Assembly (NCBI RefSeq): GCF_026262505.1
Contig: NC_067206.1
Span: forward strand, 34,797,896-34,861,895
From: Trichomonas vaginalis G3
Lineage: Eukaryota; Parabasalia; Trichomonadida; Trichomonadidae
Reading direction: 5' to 3'
Length of the DNA stretch: 64,000 nucleotides
Under the pieces are notes generated by a model. That model was not told where the DNA came from and did not search any database. It saw only the letters and a program-made list of their open reading frames with translations. The position numbers and the translations under genes were made by a program. Positions 41,494 through 53,400 of this stretch are shown here, piece by piece (positions within the stretch are counted from its first letter, which is position 1; the number at the start of each line of letters is the position of its first letter).

Positions 41494-44400
41494 TTAGTAT
41501 GGCGTTGCTGTAAGAAGAGCAGCACCACGGAGAATCCATTTGTCAGGAAGAACTGCGGATGGAATATTCAATGCAACAACAAAGTTTGTAGAGTGGCCAG
41601 TTGTTGACAAAACACCTGCTCTTTCACTTGTTCTGTAGACTGGACACATATAATCTTCCGTATTCTCTTCGACATGTTCTGTTGTAGGTATAAGGTGTAA
41701 AACAGGGCATTTAGAGTATTCAACATTTGCTGAAACATCTGCGAGGGAAGCTTCGTCGCTATCCCATCTGCATCCGTCGAAGAACAAACCTTGAATATAA
41801 ACACCATCTTCTGGAGGCTGGACAATTGTATCGGGATCTCTTTCAATGACTTCTGCTTTGAAAGATAAAGCATCAATTGGCAATTTGTGCTTTCTTGAGT
41901 GGCTCTGCAATACAGCAGTTAAGAAACTTTGTGGGAAGAAGAATCCTGGGAACCAGAAAACTGTTGGCTGTCCTTTGGAAACCCAGTGCTGGATAAATCC
42001 AACTTTTTCAAGCAAATCTTTGAACCATGAATGAATTGGTTTTGTTGAAGGATAAGCCTTTGACGACCATTCATGAGGAACTTTGCCTTCCAACAAAGAT
42101 CGATATGTCTTCTGTATATCAACAGTCATAACAACTTCACCTTTGATTGCTTTACTGACTTGTTTGAGTGAAGAATGAATCAATTTCAATAGATTATTGA
42201 ATCTATCAACTTCCTGCATCAACACAACTGATAATGAATTAGGTCTTCCTTCTTTAGGATTAAGGGATTCCATAAGTGCTTCATCTGCATTCTTCAAATT
42301 GATTTCGAATGGCAATTGTGTATCAAACTTTTCTGCCATGTCCAAAACAATTTCATCATCTTTAGAAGCTGCTGCACTGTTACTGTCTTTAGGTTGGACA
42401 GAGACAACTAAGCCATGTAATGTATCTGATCTGTTCAAATCCAATGTGTGCTGTGCACTAGAATGCAAACCAAAGATGTCTGGGATATCAACATCTGGCA
42501 TTCCATTGGTGAATTCAATTGTTTTTTCAAGGTTTTCTAATGGTGGAGAAGCGTAATGACCTAATGGATCGAAGTAAATGTTGTCCATTGTTGCTTGCTC
42601 GCAAATGAACTTCTTCAACATTGTATTCATGCATCTTCTATCCCAGTCATCTGTGACACGGCCACCATAGACAACATCGCCAACTGTTGACAATAATGCT
42701 GACCATGGAACTTCATCGTAATCACTGACGAAATTCCTCAACATCATTGTTGCAATTTGGAAATCACTCGTGGACCATTCGTAAACTTTGTTGAAGCCTA
42801 ATGCTCCATATTGTTTTCTTTCTTGGATTGTTGAATGGAACAATGCAAGTGAATAAACAAGTTTCTTAAATGGTCTGATATGCTTCGATCTTTCAAAGTC
42901 TTCACTTGTCAATGTTTGTAACAAGTTCGCTGTTTCGGATTTGATGCCTCTTGGAGGTTCTGATGTGACTTTCACAGAGTTTCGCAATATTGAAATTGGA
43001 AAAACATCAGTTGGCATTGATGAAAGGAACAGTCTGAACTGTTGACTGTATTTCGATGATGTTCTTGCCATTTCTTGGACTAATTGCTCCAAATTTGGCA
43101 AGAAAGATGGACACAAATGACAGTTTTGTAAGAAAACCCAATCTCCAGCAACTTTCGCGTTTTGGATCAAACTTGTTGCTGTTGGACCTCTTCCTTGGCC
43201 CAATGAAAGAATTGAAAGTTTTTGAGACACGCCATGAGATTTAGCAAGTCTTTCCAATGAATCTCTTGGATCAGCACCTTGTGACAAAATGAATAACAGA
43301 GGTGTATCGTTTGATGTATCATCAAATGGACCAGAGAGATCAGCAATCGTTTGTGAAACAAATGTTTCGCCTAATGTTGATTGAACTAACATTCTTGCCA
43401 TTGCTGCCAATTTACGCTTGCACATACAGAGACACATAATAACATGAGTGAAAGCAGATAAGCCCGTGAAAGGCTCTGGAGGTAACATGTCTTCATCTTC
43501 TATGAATGGTTTCCATTTGTCATAATTAGAAATAACTTCTTGAGGAATTCCTGAGAAAACTGCATCTGTTTGTGACAAATTGCAAATTCCTTGCCAAACT
43601 CTTTCTGTGACATTATCTGGTTTAGCTGGAAATACTTCTAAAGGTGCTGTTGGTGGTCCTCTGACGAAAACTCGCCATTCTTCTTCTGTTATCTTTCCTG
43701 TTGACTTCAACAAAGCAACTGCAATCAAGAATGAGAAAACTAATCTGTGGTTAGCAAATAAACCTCTTGAAACATTCAAGAAACTTGATTTTGTGATTCT
43801 GTTGATGAAATAGTCGCATTTTCCTTTGTAATCTTCTGATGGTTGTGCTGAATCTAGAACGTTCTTGAATATTCGCTTGAAGAACTCTAATGAATACTGA
43901 TACATGTTGTCGATACCAGACAACTCTAATATAACGAAATACAACAAAGAACCTCTTGTTGCAACACATCTGTAAACTTCTCTTTTCTCGGTGATTTCTT
44001 TCTCTGTCTTCTCTGCTTCAGCCAAACGAGCAGAAACTTGTTTGGATGTGTCTTTAGCGTCATGAAGTGTCTTGATAAGTGTTTCGTTATCAAGAATGTT
44101 TCCTGTTGATGTGAACAGCAAATTCAAGATTTGTTGCATTAATCCTTGAAGCGCCTTTTGATCCTTTGAAATATCGACAATCAACTGAGACCTTTGCTTT
44201 TCTAATTCTGGCATTTCGTGAAGAACAACATCAGACAACAACTGCTCTTCTAAACCTTCATGAGTAACAGAGAAGTTAATTACAGAAAGTTGGATGAAAA
44301 CATCAGGCAAGAATTGAGGATTTGACAACCTTGTCGTCATATAAAGTTTGAAGTTTGGATCATAATCAACCCATTTATCGCCAATTCTAATTGCTGATCT

Positions 44401-47400
44401 TCCACCTTGTTTCTTCATCTTCGGATTAATGATGAACTGCAATCCACCATCAATCTGTTCCGTGATATCTTCAACGAAGATGGAAGAACCCAATCTAATG
44501 GCGTTTTCAATTGATTGAGCGTAATTAGATTCTGCTGTTCTGATGATTTTAACATTTCCTTGTCCAATAATCCATTTCCTTCCTTGACCTTGTGGATCAA
44601 TCATAAGAGGCCATCTTCTTGTACTTGTGACTAAAACACCATTCTGATTACTGAGTGAGTCTTGTGGTAATCCTTGGATTTGCCATTCTCTTAATTGCAA
44701 TGGTGATGATGCAACACCCTCCAATGAAAAGTTCTCTGTGATAGGAACTCCAACTTCTTTGAATTTAGCTTGCAAATCTTGCAGAATTGCTTGTCTGTAT
44801 GGATAAGAGAAAGGTCCAATATAAGCAACATGAAGAGCAATTAGAATTGTATCACCAAGCAAACACTTTTCTCGCTTTCCAACTTCAACTAAACTCTCAG
44901 ACCATCTGACTCTTTCACTATCAAGAGCTGATGTCAACTGAGATGCGTTTTTGAGTCTGTATTCGCATTGTTCGATATTCTTTGCCAATTCCTTCTGCTC
45001 CAATCTACTATCATCGTATTGCTGTTGCAAGTTTGTCAGTTTCTCTGTAATTTCTTGCAATTGCTTTTGTTTGACTGCCAAGTTTGCTTCTGCTTTTTCT
45101 TTGGCTTCGTTTGCTGCTTCTAATTTCAACTGCTTTGGTCGGACATTTGCGTATTCTGTGACGTATTTTTCGATAGCAGTTACCCATTTGAACAAACAAG
45201 CAGCAGATTCACTGACAGCAATAACTTTCTTCATTTCGAATCGAGGATCTGCTTCCATAACTCTGATTTTCATCAAAACTTGTTCTGGAATTGCGTTTTT
45301 GTTGACATCCAACAATCTGTTCAAGAAGTTTGCACCTGCAAGTAATGTTTTAGCTGTTGACCAATCGGGTTGTTCACCAAGAATCAAGCAAACAGCTTCC
45401 ATGACTTCAATAACTAACTGTGGTGGTTTTACGAAAGATTTGACAACAGCCAAATCCGACTTTCTGTTTTTGAGATCTTCAACTGCAGCTTTTGCGTTCT
45501 CCAAGAAAGGCATTGCTTTAGCAAGATCAACTTCTGCTTCTTGAGCAAGTTTAGCAGCTTTTTGTTGTACTTTCTTGACTGTTTCTTCTTCAGCTGAAAT
45601 AACTCTATGAACTTCATTGACTTTTTCACGATCAACTTGTAATGTCGCCAACAATTGCTCTGTTTTAACAGCCTTCTCTTGTAATTGTGGTCTAAGTTTA
45701 GTTAATTGAGCTTCCATTTCCTGGACTTTTTCATTTGTTTCTTGTAATTTTTCGACACCTTTTTCTAACTGTTCTTTTTCTTGCATCAAACTTGCACTTC
45801 TTTTCTCCAGCATTGTTGTGAACAAGTTAAAGAATTCAATGTAAACAGCAGGAGTTACATAGTACATTCTATTGAGCTCTCTCAAGAATTTTCCTGAATA
45901 ATCCAAGCACAATGTATGAGCATAAGTTGCCATATCTGCAATTGTCTTCTTGACATCTCCATATGTTGACAAATCCATTTTAGAAAGGAATTCATTTGCA
46001 ATATGATTAAGTGCTTCTGATGGCCATGAATCATACCAATCAATTGTGCAGCATGAAACTAAACTTGGGAAAACTCGAACTCTGTCTCTAAATCTTCCTC
46101 CAACAGGGCTCAAAGCTAAAACAACATGTAAGTTCTTCATGATGTTTGAGCTGAATTTGCGACATAATGAATCATAAGCTGGGGATTCACCAAGTTTCTT
46201 CATCAAAGGTATCAAATCATTGACCATTTGATCGTATTCTTCTGTTTGGAACAAACCAGGAACTTCACCTGTATTCAAAACATTGTTAATATCTTCTAAG
46301 AATGTTTCGCTGACGATTTGATCATCAGTCAACAAAAACATTATTGGTTTATCTTGTGCACCTGCTGTCTTGAACAATCCTCTCAAATCATTTCTGAATT
46401 GAGTGATATCATATCCTTTCATTGGCTGTGGTTCAAAGATATCCATTCTTGCAACATGCGCTGCAAATCTTGCAATTGTTCGCTTACCAGTACTTCCCAT
46501 ACCAACTAACAATGCATGGCCGTATGGTTGTCTTAAAACTCTGACAAGTCTTAATGCGTGTTGCATTGCTTCTTTGAATAGTACAATTGGTGTTCTGTAT
46601 GTAGCAGAGAACGTACTTAATGCATTCGTAACTTGTTGAATGGATAAAGATTCCGTGTAATTCAGTTTTCCTTCATATCCATATCCCTTCAAAACATCAG
46701 TCCAAATCAATGGAGATTCGCCAAAGTAATGACCAATATCTTCTTTGAGATAAAGATTTTGCTTGGCAGTATCATAAAGTATCTGCTGGAAGTGCTCTCT
46801 ATCTTTGTTATCAACTAATCTATCGCCATAAACTCTCAGGCTTTCGTGGAACCACAATTTAACGAAACTTGCCATATCAAACAGTGAATTTGGATTTGTC
46901 ATGCAAATTCCTTTGAAAACCCTTGAAACATCTCTCAAGTTGAATGTGTAGTGTGCTTTAGATGGTGTTGGCAACAATTCAGACTTGATCTTTCTGTAGA
47001 ATATAACACTTGTCTTAACAATATCTTCTGATAATTTGACGACATTATCTGAAAATTCGGCAGATTTCAAGAAATTAGATAAAATTGTTCCGAAAATCTT
47101 TCCTAAAATGTTGTCTGTAGGAGCAGGAATAGAAAGGATTGTTAGTTGAGACATGAATCTATCACTAACATGTCCTTGTGTGATACCTGCAGCAACAACT
47201 GTTAAATCTGCAATATTTGTCCAATACAATTCATCTCTGTTATACATTCCTTTCTTTGAAATGACTTGTCTGAGGATTTCAATTGGAGGTTGTGACCAAT
47301 ATTCATCTGGTTGAGGCATTGAGAAGTCATCTACAAGTAAAACAGCAGATTTTCCTTCTGGCGGACCATATAAGTTCTTTCTCTTCGATTGCATCTTTGA

Positions 47401-50400
47401 TTCAATTAATTCTTGAATTTGAGCTGCAGATGTTCTCGCAGACAAGGTGAATTGGATTGAATACAATGATTCAATGTTCTTGTTAAGCGTTTCTTGGATG
47501 ATTGATGTCTTTCCACAGCCACTTTCTCCCAAGAAAAGAACTGGGCGCTTTGCCTTGATCAACAATGCAAACATTGTTGAGAATCTTAATGTATCCGATG
47601 TTGGAATAACTGCTGAATTTGGTGTTGGCTCTGGAACTTGATCTGACCAAGCAGTAAATGTATCTGTCATTACATCTAAACTGTAATCCATCAGCATTCT
47701 TCTTGGGGGATAATTGATTCTTCTCTGGAAAACATCTCTCAAAAATGTATCGAAATCTCCTCTTGTTGAATCAGTAATGATGCCTGAAAATGCCCAGCAC
47801 ATTGCGAATGCAAAGATATGAGCACAACCTTTAGGAGCAATATCTTCTGCTAATTCTTCTAATTTAAGTTTGGATTCACTGACCATTACATCGAAAATAG
47901 AACATAATGATTGTGCCAAGTTCCAAACTGTTGGCTTAACAACTGTCTGACATTGATCTCTTAAAGTATTAAGTGCATTATCAAATGTCTTTTCGAATAA
48001 CTCTGTTAAAGCACTTCTGACATTTTCTGGTTTCTTTGCAATCCATGCATTAACTAATGGTTTCCAACCTAAATCAGAAGGCTGGTAGTAAACCATACCA
48101 CAACGAGAAACAGTAGCAGGAGAAGCTTGCACAAGATCACCTACTTCGAAGATGATGTGCATTTGGTCTGTCATTTTAATTCTATCACTGTTTGCAAGTG
48201 ATAAAAGTTTGTTATCATCCAAAACTGTGTTCATGTTTTCAATCCACAAAGCATCGACTGGTCCATCGAAGATGATCCATTCCATCTGTTCTTTAGGAGC
48301 ATCTGCGCATTGTGTGAACATAATGCCAACTAAACCATTCTTCCAATCGCCAGTTGACAAGTTATAAGCACCGTAAAGTTCTGTTAAAGTGACAGATTTT
48401 GGATTCAATTCTTTCTGATCAACTTTAGTTCCCATGACTTCTAATGCTCCTGCCAACAAGTTTCTTGATGTTGTCTTGCCACCACCTGTTGGACCAACCA
48501 ACATGACACCGTGTCTGATGAATATTGTTTGGTATAATTGGATGGTCTTCTTTGTAAGGAAAGCGGAATGTTGCAATCCGAAATTGTCCACGGCTTTTTC
48601 AATTGCTTCGGAAACTTCAGTGAATTGTTCGTTCTCGAATGTAACTCCTGGGAACAAATCACCAATAATTGCATCGAATAACTTAGTATCATCAATTAAT
48701 AATTTGGACAAGTTCGAATCTCTCATTGATCTGATCAAAATGATGTCTTCACTCAGTTGTGGAGTTCTTCTCTTTGTTGCGCCAGCCATGACTAAAACTG
48801 ATTTAAGTGCACGCATACCGAAATCATAGTGAGATTGCTGTGAAAGCATTTCACTTGATAATTTATAAAGTTGTGTAACTTTTTGAGCCAAAACTTTAGC
48901 ATTGTTGAAACCTTCTGAATACAAGACAACTTCTGCAATCATTGCATAATCAGGAACCATCATAGCTATTGGTCTGAACAATGATTTCAAGTTATCTGGA
49001 AGCTCTGTTCTTCCTGCGTAACCGGGATTCATTGTGATGAAAACACTTGCACGAGGATTAAGAGTAATTGTGTGTCCACAGAAATTGAACTGCTGCAATT
49101 CTGCTGCTTGTGCTGCTTGAACAGCATAAACTTGTTCAGCAATAACAGAAAGAACTTCACTGTTAATTCTGTTGAATTCATCGAAACAAGCCCAAGCGCC
49201 AGATTGTGCCAAACCACTAAAGAAAGCTTCCATTTGTATGACAGTGACAGCATCAGAACAGTTGAATACGACACAGAAATTGCCAACAGCCTTTGAAAGA
49301 TCTTTGACGGTTTCTGTTTTACCAGTACCTGCAGGTCCTGCTGGAGAACCGCCAAGGAAGTATTGAGCAGCACTTGTCAATGTCAAATAACATCTTTCTG
49401 TTAAAGGAGTGACAACTAACCTTGACGTTGCTCCAAGATATTCATATCCATAGTCAATTGAGTTTGTACCTTGGTGTACTTGTACTCTGTTTGATGCTGC
49501 ATCCCATACGTATCTTAATCTCTTCAACCACTCGAAATCATTTACAGATGAAACTTTTTTGTCAATTAATTCTGAAACAATATCTCTTGAGTGTACATCT
49601 AGAGTGATTAAAGCAACGATACCTGATCTCATTGCAGAAGCTAATGGTGTACGAACTAAATCAGCTAATTCTCTTAATTGTGCCTCTTGTTTTTCTTTGT
49701 ATTTCTCTAATTCTTGGATTGGATTCTGCGAAGACAAAATTTCTTCAACAGTTTCCGCGAAATAAATTTGAGAAACAACAGAAATGACTTGAGCAGAATG
49801 TCTACTTATCCATTTAGTTCTTTGCAACTGCTCGTATTGCTTATGTCCTTCAGCAACCATTGCGTGCATTGTCATGTACATTGCCTTTTCAACAGAAGAC
49901 ATTCCGACTTCAACAGCACCAATTTGGAACTTGCATTTGATGAGAGGAACAACTTCGCCTTCTGCTGATTGCATTGATTGAACATCTTGGTCGTTCTGTG
50001 AGAAGTTAAGAAGGGAAATGCCTTCGAATAACTTTGGAAGGAATGGATTGACTGCCTTTGGATTTCTTGATTCTGCAAAAATCTTGATGAGATTTTCGTT
50101 TGACAAGAAGTAAAATCTTGGAAATCCTGTTCTTTTTGTTTGCAAAAATTCTTCCAATTTCTTCTGAACCTTATTTGTAACTTCAATGAATTCTTCCAAT
50201 TGAGGAACAGCCTTTTGTTGAGTAAATAATTTATAAGGCTTAGGAGAATCTCTTGCATGTGTTCCCCACTTCTTATATTCTCTTTCTAGTGTTGATAAAT
50301 CTCTTGTTTCTGTTGCTAATTCGTGTTGAATATCACTAGATCTGAAAATCTTATAAAGAGAGTTGAAAGCGATTTGGAATTGTGTGATATATTCCAAGCA

Positions 50401-53400
50401 TTTTGCAACATTATTCATATTTGTTGATACTGTATCTACTTCTCTTTTGATTGCACCAACATATCTTGATGATCTGATTGTTGATAACTTGACTTGCGAT
50501 TCATCTAATTTAGCAATAACATCATCGAGATTTCCAACCAACCAGAAATCTTTGATATATTGATGAGGAACCATTGGGAATTCGACAACATCCCATTGCA
50601 TGATAATTTCCGCAAGCATCCTTCTGAGACTTGCTTCTTGTGATGCGTCGTTTGAGATGGACTCGATTGGTTCCACATGTTGAGCAATGTTGTTTTGGAA
50701 CAAGAATTGCAATGTTGGAGTTTTCTCTTGGAAATTGATACCTGTAATATCTTTGATTTTCGTCCAATGATTTGGAGTTAAATGATCATTAGAAAGAGCA
50801 ATGATAACAGGTAATATTGCATTGTAATCTTGTACACTTCTTCTAAAGATTTTAACCAATGGATGGTCTGGTAATCCGTTGTTTAACTGTGAAGTAATTC
50901 TTGTGTATTTATCGAGTTCTTCTGTCAATTCTTCGTTGTTTATCTTCTTGAAAGGCATCATCGACAACTCCGCAGCTCTTGTATTCCATGCCTTGTACGA
51001 TTCCCATAACAATGTCTTTAAGTTGATGTTCTGGTCGACTTCGTCCAATTGGTCTATTGGTGAAATCTTTAGTCCTAAAACTCTCTGGTGATGTTGAACT
51101 TGTTCTGCTCTTTGTTTCATTTCTGCCAATCTTTCTTGCAATTTCTGGACATTCGAAATTGCTTGGTCAGAATTAGTTTCTGCTGACATAAGTATCTCAT
51201 TGTTAGCATCTTGTTGCAAGGCAAGTAAATCATCAGTGAGTTTCTGTAGTAATTTAGTGATTTCTGGTGACCATTTCTTGATTTTGTTGTCTTCTTCTTC
51301 CTTCATGGAAATCAAACATCCTTCGAGTTGTGTGATCAAGTTTCCTAACTCTCTGTATGATATACCGCTTTGCTCGCTGATATTGATGTTGTTTTGGGCA
51401 ATGAGATTATAGAAAGCAGTATAATCCTTGTATTTTCCTTGAATTGTTGGTAATTCTGAAACCATTCTTTTCCGAAATTCAAATTGTGTAACGAAAAAGT
51501 GGATTTCTGCTGGATCCTGCTTGAGAGTTGAAAGAGCTTCGTTGACATAGTTCGTAAGATCTTCAACTTTCTGCTCTGCAATGGTTGGAATGAGGATGTG
51601 AAGTGACTGCATGCAATTTCTTGGAGATGGCTTGATTTTGTCTGCGAAAGTACCAAGAAGAATGAGCAACATATTGACTTGCACTGAATGTTTGATCTGA
51701 TCCATCTCGTGGATCTCTTGTTTGTAGTTTGCAAGAGAATCCGCGTAAAATGATGGAGGAGGATCTTGTTTGTGGAGCTTGTCTATGTTGAATTCTTGGG
51801 TATTTCGGATGTATGACTCCAAGAAATGGGTGTATTCCTTGAGAGTTGCCTCACCTTCCGCAAATGCAGTTTCAATTCGGACAGTAAACTGAGAAACGAG
51901 GTTCTGATATAATGCATCACGGTTGATAATGGTTGGAAGTGGGATTGCAGGGTTTTCCCACGGAAATGCTTGAGCATATTGTAATAATGATTGATTACTT
52001 GAGAATAATGGAATGGAATATATCAAATTCATCAAATCTACCCATATTGATGATACAGAATCAATCATTTGCTCTTTATTTGGTGCAAAAGCCAACTTAT
52101 TATTTTCAATAATCACTTGCGTTGATAATCTAGTGTTATCACCACCTGTAGAACCTGCACGTGGCTTCAAAAAGTCTAATAATTGCTGTGCACTCTGTAT
52201 AATGAATTGATATAGAGTACGAATTAAAATATAATCACATAATCTAATAAATCTTGATAATCTCTTATAACAGAACCTTTGAGTAGCAAGCTGAGTATAA
52301 ACCATCATATCATTTGAGCCAATCTTCTTTTGTTTTGGTGCTTTCACGTTGATCATCATATCTTTCTTCGTTGCTCTGTAAGTTTCTTCTTCTCCTTTAG
52401 ATCCTCCTGCATTTTCATATGTAAGATCGCAGGAAGAAATGATTTTGGCTGTTGTTTGACTTAATAATTTACTAATTTCTTGGGAAACAGCAACTTTATT
52501 TGCTTTTTGACGTTCAATGAATTGATCAAGTGTTAATGTTTGTGCTGATTTAACATCTACAAGTGAGAGCTTAAGTAATTGTTGACAATTCTTTTGATGA
52601 ACAATTAAAGCTTCACGAATAATAGTATCTCCGTTAAATAACTTATCAGAAACGTGTTGTTTAGATTTATTGATATTAGCATTGCGTGTAATTGTATGTA
52701 ATAAGTAAAAAGAACGCCATTTGTCGTAATGATTGAAAAATCCAATTTGTTTTGTTCGCAAGAATAAAGAACATTCGCGGATCCATTGATCAAGAGGTAT
52801 AAATTCACTATTAGACTCTTTCGAATATGAAGTAATTCCATCTGCAGATAAAGTGTAGTAATGATCTTTATCTATTTGGTCCGGCGGTATATATCTTAAG
52901 AAGAAGACATTTTGAGGTTCATGAGGGGTCTCTGGTGTTGGAACGAAATAAAGAAATTCTTCGGTAAATCTTTTCTGACGAATTAAACGAATGTAATTGA
53001 AGATAAGAGATGGATCCAACCACAGCTCATCACTAATATCAGGAGTATAGATAGGATCCAATTTAAAGCGTTCGAGGTCTTCAGGAATTTGAACTTCGAG
53101 ATTTGATTTTTTGAGTCTGAAAATAGGATTTTTAGTAACATCTGGCGGTTCCGTAGATAGTACCGATTTGGTTTTCGACTGCTTTGTTGTAGGTCTCGAG
53201 ACTTCTTGATATTCTGATAAAGGCTTGAAACCTAACGGAATTAAAGTAGGTGGTTTTGATCTTTGTATTGGTTTCGTTGCGCTCATATGCATAATTGCCG
53301 TAGCTGGCCTAATAACGTTATTTGATGTTCTTGTTGGAGAAGGAATTGTAATATTAGGGAGTTCAGTTGCTATTTCTGAAGTCGCGTCAGAATTTTGCGT